From: Benincasa hispida
Lineage: Eukaryota > Streptophyta > Magnoliopsida > Cucurbitales > Cucurbitaceae
Direction: 5' to 3'
DNA: 64,000 bases
NCBI RefSeq assembly: GCF_009727055.1
Contig: NC_052359.1
Coordinates: 63,063,792 to 63,127,791 of the forward strand
Under the pieces are notes generated by a model that saw only the letters and a list, made by a program, of their open reading frames with translations, did no database searches and was not told where the DNA came from. Positions 1 through 10,950 of the stretch are shown here, one piece after another (position 1 is the stretch's first letter; every line of letters starts with the position of its first letter). The position numbers and the translations under genes are program-made.

Positions 1-1447
1 ATGGAGTATCCTTGAGAAATCTAGGAAAAGAGATTGTGGTCGACTTTCTAAAGGAAATCTTTGTGGGCGCTCGCAAGTATCTGCTCAAGAAGGATTGCTG
101 CATAGAGCCGGCGCAACTTAGTGGGCGCATCTAGGTGAAAAACATAATTAATCACAATGGGACAGAAAACTGATGACGGTTGAGTCGAATTAAGTTGACA
201 AACCGCTAACAAACTACTGTAGCAAGTACACTCAACTTTTCGGTGACAAATATTCGGCACATCAGATAGAGAATTAATGCCATCCCATCAGTGCAATCTT
301 AAGAGAGAAACAACCTTTCACCTCGAAGCTCTATAAATATCAAAGGCAACCTTCAGTGAAGAAGTTCGGATAATTAGAGAATTTTCCCTTAGATAAAAAT
401 AGCCTTGTTCTTAGTTTTTCTTTTATATAAGGCGGAAGCGAGAGAAGCGAGATTGTGCTGATAGATCGTTCCGATGAACTTGGGAGAGTGCCAGAAGCAT
501 CGAGATCAGAGAGAGGGTGTAAAAGCCTTGGGAGCAAGGGATTGCTACCAGGCTCTCTATCCTTATCTTCCATTGTCATTTTGTATTTAAACTTATCTAT
601 AGAAATGGAATTTATTTATTTATATCTATTCACTCTCTATTTATTACGCATGAGTAGCTAAATCTATCGAATGGGTTGAGAAGCACTTAGCTAACTTAAC
701 TGAGGATCTTCATTCTATGCGATTATCTTGTATTATGTATGCATCATTCATCCATTAGAGATACTCGGGAGGGTAGTCTAAGGGCAGAATCTAGGCTTGA
801 AAAAGTCAGGTTAGAATCTAGGCTCGGGAGATTCAGATTAGAATGTATAATCAAGAGATAGGAGCTTAGGAATAAGCACTATTTGTTATTAACGCATCGC
901 ATGCATCCTAGAGATAGGATATGATTGTGTGCGGTCACCTTATCTTTGTATGCATCTTGCATCATCGCATAGGAAAAGAGTAGAGACTTAGGAATAAGCT
1001 CTATGGACATTATTGCATTCAACACATGCGTCCTAGAACTAAGAGCACCGCATTTGCATTGGAAAATGATTTGCTGTCGCATGAGTGTAGCATGATCGCA
1101 TAGTCTGATGCATTCCCAGGAAACGCTAGCTAAAGATCTTCTCAACTTGTTCCTCTGCATACTCAGTGTATCTACCGCATAATCGATCTTTTCTCAAATT
1201 CACCGCATACATTTATTTTTATATACCGCAAACAACAAATCAAACAACTATTTGATTTACTGGTTAACGCAAAGTCTTCTTGAAAATTATCACCACATAC
1301 CGTTTTCCCTAGTCCCTGAGTTCACCCTGGACTTACCAGGAAACTCAATGGGGTATATACTTGGATTCCGCTGAGAAAACTTTTTGGTCAGTGCATTTCC
1401 ATCACCGCATCTAATTCCATCATTTCATCACATAAAATAATTTATCA
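1..1447 (+). mobile_element. Ty3/gypsy-type retroelement, truncated 3' end (internal tail plus LTR)
   Basis: Bases 1-60 match the internal tail just before the 3' LTR of the intact element at 43603-50873 (compare 49086-49148). From about 61 the sequence jumps into that element's LTR, roughly 250 bases after the LTR start, and follows it to the LTR end near 1447. The PPT and LTR start are therefore deleted. The 5' part of the element lies outside the window. What follows (from 1448) is copia LTR sequence, so this element was inserted into a copia LTR. No coding sequence is present. Confidence 0.8.
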
Positions 1448-3170
1448 ATAATGCCGTTGATACTAGAGACTTTCATCTCACCTAAATGACCATAGGTGAC
1501 ACGACCTCAATCTTGACTGTTTTAGAAATTCCTGCCTTTGAGAGCTATCCTTTGATTAGTATGGGTGAGAGTGGCTAGATTGCCAACTCAACATGCTTAC
1601 CTTTTTGTGGACTTGTCTGATATGGGAGCTGGGAACCCAATCCACAAGATGGAATTCACTCTTTTCCGAAGCAGAGATAAATAGAGAGATTGCTCCCTTA
1701 AGGGCTGATTCCTGGGCTTGAACATAGTGGCCAAAACTTCTCTTTGGAAGAGAAGACTCAGTCATAGCAAGTCTATGACGTATGTTCATTAGAGAGATCA
1801 GTGGTACTGAAGGAGATAAATGTAACTACAGGGGCATAAGGTTATTGACCCAGTTGTATTTACGAGCGATCTGTGAAGGGTTGTCGCACTTCTGATTGGT
1901 TAAGACGGACACATAATACATTTGTGATAAGGAGAGTTTAGTTGTCGGTCTTTAGTGGAGTGTCTGGCAGTTAATGGATGGTGGATCCCGTGACTAAAGA
2001 GTTTAGTCAGTTATTCACGTACGGTTGGAGCTTCGAGCTATAAGTCCATAAGGTCCCCTTGGTAGCTCAATGGATTCAGTTGAGGATCAGTTTTTGGTGT
2101 TGATTTAAAATGTTCAAATTGACAGGAGGTATTTTGACTATATATGATATAATCGGTATGATGTATGAGATACATCTAGTGGCAGATTGATGTAAATTAG
2201 ATTCACATTAAGTACCACGAAATAGAGAAAGAACTATGGTTTATATGTTTCATGAGATGAAATATTAAAACTATAGGTTATAAATATAGTATGATAAGTT
2301 GGTTATCATTTATATTTATAATAATATTAATTATTGGATAATTAATTCTTTTTCTTTAATAACCAATTGAGTGGGTGGTTATTGGTGATACATGGTAATC
2401 GTGAGTTAAAAGGAAAATTATTTTCCTAATTTTAGGAAGTTTTGACAAAAAGGTTGAAAATTGATTTTGATTTTTTTCTCTCAAAAAAAAAAAAAAACTC
2501 TCGAAAGGTTGTTAAGTAAATACAAATTTACTAAGCGACAACTTGAGCAAATTAAACGATTGTGTAGTGTTTGTAGGCGATAGACACTGAGCTATGCGAT
2601 GAGCTAAACGATCGCTTAGCTTTTGCTAGATGATTGCTTAGCTTTAGCTAAACGATTGGGCATCGACCTATGTGATAGGTTTCTGTCATCTCCCACTTGC
2701 CCAGTCGTGTATACGATTGTTCATTCTTTCTTCGCCTGCCTCATTCCAAGTACGAACAGAGCCCACCCTCTTAATTCTCACATAGAGAATACCAAGGTAA
2801 CCTTCTTAGTGGTGTCATACTCAACTCGACACCGTCGAGGTCCTGTGGAGGCCGTTCGTGTTTTTGCTGGAGTGTTCGTGACTGAGGCGATCACTGAGGA
2901 TGAGCGCGAATTGTTCGTGCAGTGCTCGGTCGTGTTTTTCGAGCGTTCGAAGTTGTTGTTCGAGCGTTCGTGAGCAAGGAGCATGGAAACGAGTCTACAA
3001 ATATTTGTAGCTTTCACCTTGTTCATTTATTGTTCATGCTGTAATTTTTGTAACGATTGCATAACTGTATGTTTTGTGTACAACTGTAATTTGTAATGTT
3101 TATTCATGATTGTAATTTGGAATGATTTATTTTCCGCTGCTTATGGAAATCTCGAATTTGATTTCCTTCA
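1448..3170 (+). mobile_element. Ty1/copia LTR (5' truncated)
   Basis: This is homologous over its length to the copia LTR at 54930-58263, including the shared stretch ATGGGTGAGAGTGG at about 1559, seen in sense at about 26780, 32180 and 56860. It ends in ...TTTCCTTCA at 3170, the same kind of end as the reversed LTR that starts at 39046. At 2550-2660 it carries several copies of a CTAAACGATYG-like motif, a cluster also seen in the LTR at 39480-39690. The sequence after 3170 is copia internal sequence in the opposite orientation, so this LTR does not lead into its own internal region. Confidence 0.75.
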
Positions 3171-3959
3171 GTTTGGTCATCTTGCCTTCGGGGCATGATT
3201 CACATACCGGCAATGAGTTTTCTTCTAAACTCTTTAGAAGTCCACTTTTCACCAACTTTTCAATCCTATTGAGGTTGATGTGACCTAACCTTAGATGCCA
3301 AAGATGTGCAGTTTTTTTTTTAGGAGAAACCTTTTGTCTTTTAGCTATTGTTATCGTACTGAACATTTTAGTGTTAAACAAGGCTTTTATGACTAATGAT
3401 CTTAGTACATATAAGTTACTTTCCATTGAACCATAACCAATCTTCATTCTATTCTTGAAAATAAACAATTTATTCTCAGAAAAGGAGACAGTATACCCTT
3501 GTTCAATGAGACAAGAAACCGAGATTAAGTTCCTCTTAATATGAGAAACTACAAAAACATTATCCAATAACAGATAACGTTTCTTGTCAACAAATAACTT
3601 CAGCCTGCCTACAGCAACAGCTGAAACAACCTCACCAGTATCGACTCGTAGAGTCATCTCTCCCTGTGGCAACATTTATCAGTAACTGAATCCTTGGTAA
3701 GAGGAACTGACAAGGTTGGTAGCACCCGAATCTAAGATCTAGGCAGAATCATCATTCTCTACCAAACACGTCTCCAAGATCAATAAATCAAATTTAATGT
3801 CATTCCTCCTCTTTTGGAGAGTAGTGGGATTAGTGTCAGAACAACTAACACTACTGGTTTTGTCATCTATCCCTTTATGCTCGAAAAGTAAGAATTGATG
3901 TTCAAACAAATCTTGCAGTGAGTCCATGATCTCATGTGCAATGATCATGTTCTCAACCC
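3171..3959 (-). pseudogene. copia gag end, protease and GAG-pre-integrase remnant
   Basis: Read on the minus strand, this gives a Gag fragment (AHEIMDSLQDLFEHQ at 3900-3945) and then a jump over the zinc knuckle. Next come the protease start with ILDSGAT near 3733 (preceded by an in-frame stop) and a long GAG-pre-integrase stretch with HLRLGHINLNRIEKLV and CESCPEGKMTK. The order gag-protease-pre-integrase is that of Ty1/copia Pol. Stops and the gap in gag make it non-functional. Its 3' side stops at the LTR end at 3170 and its 5' side stops at an adapter sequence at 3960. Confidence 0.85.
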
Positions 3960-3997
3960 CTGTCTCTTATACACATCTAGATGTGTATAAGAGACAG
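3960..3997. other. Nextera mate-pair junction adapter (artefact)
   Basis: Bases 3960-3978 read CTGTCTCTTATACACATCT, the 19-bp Tn5 mosaic end, and 3979-3997 are its exact reverse complement. Two mosaic ends head to head with no spacer is the circularisation junction of Nextera mate-pair libraries. It lies inside a copia internal region where about 0.7 kb (end of leader plus start of gag, judged against 60105-60822) is missing. The join is probably an assembly artefact and not genomic DNA. Confidence 0.95.
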
Positions 3998-4518
3998 GTG
4001 CAGAATGATCTCACGACGTGAACCAATGACAGAGACCATAGGACATGTTGACACACATCCTTCACCCACTTACTGTAAACACTCTCTTCGTCTACCTTGA
4101 TATTGACTCATGCAAACACCATCCGAAGGGGGATGCTCCCAAGGCACCACGAGGCGAAGCATGAAACTCACGGTGTGAACATTCAGGGAGAAATGTGAGT
4201 AGAACCATAGACATATCAAATATATCGCTTCCTCCCACTGTGTATTTTATAACCTAGAGTTTAGCTTACTTAGAAAAAACACGGCTTAAGGATTTTAACT
4301 AAGTGACGGTTAGGTTTGCCCAAGAGTAACTTTTACCTTGGATAGTTAAACAACTTTTGATCATCAACCATTAAACTCTTTAATGGAGTCTTTGACCAAA
4401 TTGTCGCATGCTTGTTGAAAATCTATCTAATTCACCTTTCCATGTAGGTTCCCAGGTAGGGGTGTTATGTTTCTGTCAACTTAAAAAACCCAACCTAGCC
4501 AAAACCCGCCTTAGACAA
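3998..4518 (-). mobile_element. copia 5' leader fragment, reversed
   Basis: The reverse complement matches the long untranslated leader of the copia element at 59600-60105. Shared parts are the region around CCTGGAAAGGTRAATTAGAT, the stretch with TAACTATCCAAAG, and the GTGGGAGGAA box. It is the upstream continuation of the gag/protease remnant at 3171-3959 in the same orientation, with the leader end and gag start missing at the adapter. Confidence 0.7.
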
Positions 4519-5160
4519 TGAAGCTTCGATCGGTGGAGGTCTTGGAAGTAGTCTCTCTCAAGCTCTATCTCCAATAAAGCTCCGGTCGAGGAGGTTGTGG
4601 AAGTGAAGAACTCTCAAAGACTTTCTTGCTCATGCTCACGTCTATGATCACAGGAATCTGGCCAAGGTAGAAGTCCCGGATGCTTTGAATTTAGGCTCCA
4701 AGGCTCTATTTATAGAGCTCAAACGTCGACAACTTTTATAATCTAGCTTTGAATCACTGCCATTACTAACGCAGTAGGTGAAATGTCATCATGACCTTAT
4801 CTCTTTGATACTCCCAAGGTATGCATTTAAGATTGTTTCTTATGAAGTATCAACGTATTCCACCCACTCTGCAATCAACCTTCTATCATGGCTATCACTC
4901 TGTAGTTGCAGCATTTTATGCGACGAACTTGTCTTCATTAAGATCAATGCATGCGATCGATTCTTGCGACAACTACGAAATAGACATTTTTTATGCAAAA
5001 TAACGCATGATGTAGGGTTAGCAGGGATTTTCAATGTTGATTGTCACAAGCTCATTATTCCACATGAATCCTTAGCAATATTAACACATATTCTACTCAT
5101 CAACCCTCATAATTCTAAATAAAATGTTGCAATAGCTTGTATTTCTACAAGCTATCAACA
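4519..5160 (-). mobile_element. gypsy-type LTR fragment, reversed
   Basis: Its reverse complement starts TGTTGATAGCTTG and follows the start of the LTR at 41863-43471 (shared ACTTAGAATTATGA-like and AGAATATGYGTT stretches). It is shorter than that LTR and interrupts the copia leader at 4518. I see no matching 5-bp target duplication at the two ends, so it is probably truncated. Confidence 0.6.
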
Positions 5161-6133
5161 TGTCATGCATCTCAACGTCAAAGTTAGAGGAAATCTTGGA
5201 CAAATCAACATCTTGGAAAAAATTACCCCCACCATCAAGGATGTATATATTAAAAACAATAGGAGGTAGGGGTGTACATGGGTTGGGTTGAGGGTATTTT
5301 TTGGACCAACCCGAAAATTCGGGTTGGTTTGATTGGCTACCCAAATGACCCAAATAACCCAACCCTTAAAATTCGGGTTGGGTTGGGTTGTCGGGTTATA
5401 AATTATTTTTTTTATTTTTAATAAAAAAATATGTAAATTTATATATAACACATGACTAATAACTAAAATTTCATAAAATTAAGATGCTAAATACCAAATA
5501 TCTATGATATTTATTGCAAATTTTAAACTCATACAAATATCATAAAAAATTTAAAGAAAAATATTAAAAGATCACAAATTAATCAATACAAAGAAATCAA
5601 ACTTTAAACAAAGAAGAATATATATATATATATAATTTGGGTTGGGTTGGACCAATCCAAATTTTTTTTTTAGCCAACCTACAACCCAACCCAATAAAAA
5701 TAGAAAAATTCAACCTAAGCGAACCCAAGAACAATACTAACCCAACCCAGTCTTTACATTTTGGGTTGGATAGTCCGAGTTGTTCGGGTTGTCGGGTTAT
5801 TTGAACACCCCTAATGGGAGGTCTATTGTCCAATATCATGGGTAATCTGCCAACTGTATGAACAATAAGAGATGTTCAACATTGGCAAATATTAGGCGAT
5901 AAACCCATTTGACATCATTGTCATTTTCTCGAATCAAATCCTTCTACAAACATTCTTTGGAACCTATGTTGACAAATATTTCTACTTTCTTTAAATTCAA
6001 AATATTTTGTAACTTGGAGATTACAGCACGTTGTAATTCTTCAATGACATTTGAGCGTAGATAACAACATTTGATACTCTGTAATCAACATAGTTATCCA
6101 ATTTAAATAGGGACATTTGACCTGTTATAAATG
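5161..6133. other. Unassigned flank of the MITE at 5267
   Basis: Outside the MITE, this stretch reads on the minus strand between about 6060 and 5820 as a short protein-like segment (RSNVIEELQRAVISKLQNIL), followed by stops. The two sides join smoothly once the MITE is removed, so they are one older sequence. I do not recognise the family. It may be a decayed gene fragment or a retroelement tail. Confidence 0.3.
5267..5813. mobile_element. hAT-like MITE, GGGTTGGG-rich
   Basis: The ends are inverted: TAGGGGTGT at 5267 and ACACCCCTA ending at 5813. The 8 bases outside are ATAGGAGG (5259-5266) and ATGGGAGG (5814-5821), a target duplication with one mismatch. An 8-bp duplication and TAGGG ends are typical of the hAT superfamily. 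The inside is a large imperfect inverted repeat built from GGGTTGGGTTG and its complement around an AT-rich centre. There is no coding capacity. A second family member lies at 20458-20855. Confidence 0.85.
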
Positions 6134-6750
6134 AATGAAGAAAACCTTTTATATGTCAAATAAAGTAGGGTATATAACAGAACACAAATATCAGCTATAA
6201 TATACATTGTAATATAATACATATACATTTCTTAACTACATATCACCTTATTGCCTTGTGAATATAAGGAATAAATACGTCCTACTATGCATGAAAGTTA
6301 TCGCGAAGATAACATAGTACATATTGAAAAAAATTATAAAACAAATTATAACACAGTATATATTGAAATAATTATAACATAATATATATTGAAATAATTA
6401 TAACACAGTATATATAAAAGTTATCATGAATATACCAATAGTGAATTAACGAAGAAAACCTTTTATATGTCAAATAAAGTAAGGCATATAACAGAACACA
6501 AATATCAGCTATAATATACATTGTAATATAATACATATACATTTTTCAACTACCTATCACATTACTCTCTTATGAATATAATAGAACCTATTATCCATGA
6601 AATATAAAAGTTATCGTGAATATAACACAATATATATCGAAAACAATTAGAACACGGTATATATTAAAATAAATTATAGCACAGCATATATACAATTTAT
6701 CACAAATATACCACAATATATATTGAATACACAAACATCACGTATTTTAA
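6134..6750. repeat. Tandem duplication, period about 317 bp
   Basis: The sequence starting GAAGAAAACCTTTTATATGT at 6134 recurs almost unchanged at 6451 and runs on for most of the unit (shared ATATCAGCTATAATATACAT stretch). It is AT-rich with many TATATTGAAA blocks. No coding sequence is visible. 6751-7110 is similar AT-rich sequence without a clear repeat. Confidence 0.8.
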
Positions 6751-7117
6751 AAATCAAGTTATACTGTGTAATATATTATATATAAGTATCTTACTTGTAT
6801 TAAATGCTTCCGTCAATTGATATAGTAGGAAATACATAATGGTACATGTAAAATATATAATAACAAAAGTAGTTACATTTGGGAAATATACTATAAAAAA
6901 ACTAGTTACATGTGAAATTATTGAAAAAAAACATATTATATACAAAAAAACACAGTACATATCCTGGTACATTATCGAACAAGTAAAACAATACCGTATA
7001 TATTGAAAAAAACAACATTAGAAAATATTATAGCACCTCATTAACATACAAAACTAGTTACATTTATGGTCAGTATGAAATATTGTAGTATATCAAACCT
7101 ACAACCCATCAAAAACT

Positions 7118-7310
7118 CGAACGAAGAAAAATTGGAGATGGAAATAGAGTCAAGAACCGGACGAACTACACAAACCGCGAACAAAGAAAAATTGGAGATG
7201 GGAATGAAGTCAAGAATCAGATGACGCACACCAATAACAAACGAAAAAAAATTGGAGATGGGAATGAAGTCACAACTAGATCATGCACACCAATGGCGAA
7301 TGAAGAAAGG
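7118..7310. repeat. Minisatellite, about 3 copies, period 60-61 bp
   Basis: The core AAAAATTGGAGATGGGAATG recurs near 7128, 7188 and 7249, with partly conserved sequence between (GAACAAAG, CACACCAAT). It sits just left of the larger array at 7340 and shares its period but not its sequence. Confidence 0.7.
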
Positions 7311-7339
7311 CAAGAGAAAAATGACGAAAGAAGAAAGGC

Positions 7340-8606
7340 GTGCTAAAGCAAACATGGTCCAATTTAGTAACGGTGATCTATAATTACTAAGTATAGATTG
7401 GATTTAGTAATAGACCCAATTTAGTAACGGTTATCTATAGTTACTCTAATTATAGATTGGATGGAGTAATGGACCGAATTTAGTGACGGTCATCGATAAT
7501 TACTCTAATTATATATTGAATTTAGTACCGGTCATCTATAATTATTCTGATTATAGGTAGGATTTAGTAACTTTAGTAACGGTCTTCCACAATTACTCTA
7601 ATTATAGATTGGATTTAGTAAAGAGCCCAATTGAGTAACATCTATCTATATTTACTTTAATTATATATTAAATTTAGTAATGAATCCAATTTAATAACGG
7701 TCATCTATATTTACTCTAATTATACATTGGATTTAGTAACAGGTCAATTTAATAACGACCATCTATATTTACTCTAATTATAGATAGGATTTTGTCATGG
7801 CTCCAATTTAGTAATGTCATCTATAATTACTCTAATTATAAATTGGATTTAGTAATTGGCCCAATTTTGTATTGGACATCTATAATTACTCTAATTATAT
7901 ATTAGATTTAGTAATGAGCGATATTTAGTAATGGTAATCTATAATTATTCTAATTATAGATTGAATTTAGTAACGAATCCAATTTAGTAACAGTCATCTA
8001 TAATTACTCGATTGGATTTATTAATGGACCCAATTTAGTAATATCGTCTATAATTACTCTAATTATAGATTGGATTCAATAACCGACCCAATTTAGTAAT
8101 GGTCTGGATTTAGTAACGAGTCCAATTTAGCAACGATCATCTATGATTACTCTAATTATAGACTGGATTTAGTAACGGGTCCAATTTAGTAATAGATAGC
8201 TATGTTTGCTCTAATTATAGATTGCATTTAGTAACCGTCATCTGTGATTACTCTAATTATAGATTGGATTTCGTAACTGGCTCAATTTAGTAACGGTCAT
8301 CTATCATTACTCTAACTATAGATTGTATTTAGTAACACACACAATCGAGTAACAACCATCTATAATTACTAGTTATATATTGTAATTACTCTGATTATAG
8401 ATTGGATTAAATAACGAGGCCAATTTAGTAACGGTGATTTATAATTATTCTTATTATAGATTGGATTTAGTAACGAACCCAATTTAGTAATGATGATATG
8501 TAATTACTCTAATTATAGATTGGATTTAGTAACGGGCTAAATTTAGTAATGGTCATCTATAATAACTCAAATTATAGATTAGATTTAGTAACGGTCATCT
8601 ATAATT
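7340..8606. repeat. Satellite-like tandem array, period about 58-60 bp, left half
   Basis: About 23 diverged units follow one another. Each has an inverted core TATAATTACTCTAATTATA, then GATTGGATTTAGTAACGGG and CCAATTTAGTAACGGTCATC. Some units are shortened. The core is an 8-bp stem with a CTC loop. The array stops at 8606 where plastid DNA begins and resumes at 11503. Confidence 0.9.
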
Positions 8607-9154
8607 ACCCATTCAAAAATTATAATTGATTATTCATTGCTATAGTTGGATGTGAAAGACATCTATTGTTCAAAACGAATTGTTCTTTACTATTTATTAT
8701 CCATTTATTCTTGAAATTATAGTATACTCCTAATATAGCTATCGAAAATGAAAAATTATTAGATTCGAAACAAAGAAAAAATACTATATATTATAATGTT
8801 ATTTTGTCAAAAAAAAAATAGTGTTTTTCGTCTAATTTTTCTTTCTTGCTCTAGAGCGGGAAATTTTGGTATGCATACTAAAATAATAAAGAAAATTTGC
8901 AGTTTCTATATTGTCAAAAAATTTTACTTAAAAGCAATAGGTATGTTCATTAACAGTTTCAGCGGATCATCTTATTCGAACAATTGTAACTTCGTGACTT
9001 GAAATATTTGAAGTATGGGCAAAAAATTAAGAATCGAAAAATAAAATTCTATTTAAGTTTTGGATATTTAAATTTTTATTAACTGATCCTTTTTGAAAAG
9101 AGATAAGAGCTGGTGAATCAGAAAAATTAATTAGGAATTAAATATACATTTTTT

Positions 9155-9996
9155 ATGGAATATACGTATCAATATTCATGGATCATACCGTTCATCTCAC
9201 TTCCAATACCTATCTTAATAGGAGTGGGACTTCTACTTTTTCCGACGGCAACCAAAAACCTTCGACGTATGCGGTCTTTTCCGAGTATTTTATTGTTAAG
9301 TATAGTTATGATTTTCGCAATTTATCTGTCCATTCATCAAATAAATAGTATTATATCTATCAATATGTATGGTCCTGGACTATCAATAATGATTTTTCTT
9401 TAGAGTTGGGCTACTTGATCGATCCACTTACTTGTATTATGTCAATATTAATCACGACTGTTGGAATTATGGTTCTTATTTATAGTGACAATTATATGTC
9501 TCATGATCAAGGATAATTGAGATTTTTGCGTATATGAGTTTGTTCAATACGTCAATGTTGGGATTAGTTACTAGTTCGAATTTGATCCAAATTTATATTT
9601 TTGGGAATTGGTTGGAATGTGTTCTTATCTATTAATAGGTTTTTGGTTCACTCGAATGCTTGTCAAAAGGCATTTGTAATTAATCGCGTAGGGGATTTTT
9701 GTTTTATTATTAGGGATTTTAGGTCTTTATTGGACAACGGGGAGTTTTGAATTTCGGGATTTATTTAAAATCTTCAATAACTTGATTGATAATAATGAGG
9801 TGAATTTTATTATTTGTTTACTTTGTGCGCTGTTCTATTATTTGCAGTGCGGTTGCTAAATCTGCTCAATTTTCTCTTCATGTATGGTTACTTGATGCTA
9901 TGGAGGGTCCTACCCCCATTTCGGCTTCTTATACATGCTGCTACGATGGTAGCAGCAGGAATTTTTCTTGTCGCTCGGCTTCTTCCGCTTTTTATT
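9155..9996 (+). pseudogene. ndhF: ndhF 5' part (plastid NADH dehydrogenase subunit 5), nuclear copy
   Basis: The start reads [20 protein letters not shown], the N-terminus of plastid NdhF, a proton-pumping membrane subunit of the thylakoid NDH complex. Later frames give [19 protein letters not shown], then [16 protein letters not shown], and finally [20 protein letters not shown]. Several frame changes and stops break the reading frame, for example after residue 82 (stop after 9400). At about 9997 the frame runs directly into ycf1, giving an accidental fusion. It is a transferred plastid fragment with no expected function. Confidence 0.92.
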
Positions 9997-10950
9997 ATGG
10001 GACAGCTCATGATGTTCATATCGATCTATTATGCGCCTCTGCATCTAGCATTGGGTAGACCTCATACAATAACTGTCCTAGCTCTACCGTATCTTTTGTT
10101 TCATTTCTTCTGGAACAATCACAAACACTTTTTTTATTATGGATCTACTACCAGAAACTCAATGCATAATTTAGCATTCAATGTGTATTCCTGAATAATC
10201 TCATTTTTCAATTATTCAACCATTTCATTTTACCAAGTTCAATGTTAGTCAGATTAGTTAACATCAAGTAGTTTTGTTGGTTGGTTAATTGGTCACATTT
10301 ATTCATGAAATGGGTTGGATTGATATTAGTCTGGATACAGTAAAATAATTCTATTAGATCTAATGTACTTATTAGATCTAATAAGTACCTTGTATCAGAA
10401 TTGAGAAATTCTATGGCTCGAATCTTTAGTATTCTCTTATTTATTACCTGTGTCTACTATTTAGGCAGAATACCGTCGCCCATTATTACTAAAAAAACTA
10501 AAAGAAACGGAGGAAACGGAGGAAACGGGGGAAGCGAGGAAGAAATAGATGTAGAAATAGAAACACACTTCCGAAACGAAGGGGACTAAACGGGAACAAG
10601 AGGATCCACCGAAGAAGATACTTCTCCTTCCCTTTTTCGGAAGAAAAGGAGGATGCGGACAAAATCGATGAAACGGAAGAATCTGAGTGAATGGAAAGGA
10701 AAAAAAAAAAGGATGAATTCCACTTTAAAAGGACACGCTATCAAAATATAAAAAGACAAGTTTATGAAACTTCTAGATGGAAATAAAGAAAATTCGAAGT
10801 TAGAAATAGATAAAAAAAAGAAAAATCTCTCTTCTGGTTTGAAAAACCTCTTGTGACTATTCTTTTCGACTATAAACGATGGAATCGTCCATTTCGATAT
10901 ATAAAAAAATGAGAAATTTAAAAATGCTATTAGAAATGATTAGAAAAAAA
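9997..10950 (+). pseudogene. ycf1: ycf1 (Tic214) 5' segment, nuclear copy
   Basis: From 9997 the frame reads [19 protein letters not shown] and then [17 protein letters not shown], near the start of plastid Ycf1/Tic214, a protein of the chloroplast import machinery. After a frameshift, 10401-10587 gives [20 protein letters not shown] and the acidic repeat-rich stretch. 10620-10910 gives ycf1 pieces such as [13 protein letters not shown]. The first residues of ycf1 are missing, replaced by ndhF. Stops and frameshifts show it is dead. It ends where the convergent ndhF 3' end begins, as at the IR/SSC border. Confidence 0.92.

Noticed and set aside
3960..3997. A perfect 38-bp palindrome that could be read as a protein-binding site or a natural Tn5-like end.
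   Set aside because: Both halves equal the engineered Tn5 mosaic end used in sequencing libraries. Contamination is the simple explanation.
4778..5122. A 114-residue plus-strand frame.
   Set aside because: It lies in a reversed gypsy LTR fragment and has no homology I recognise.
7340..8606. Regular repeats resembling a CRISPR array.
   Set aside because: The units are directly adjacent and diverged, with no unique spacers, in a plant nuclear context.
10401..10589. A short plus-strand frame that looks like a small membrane protein.
   Set aside because: It is a broken part of ycf1.
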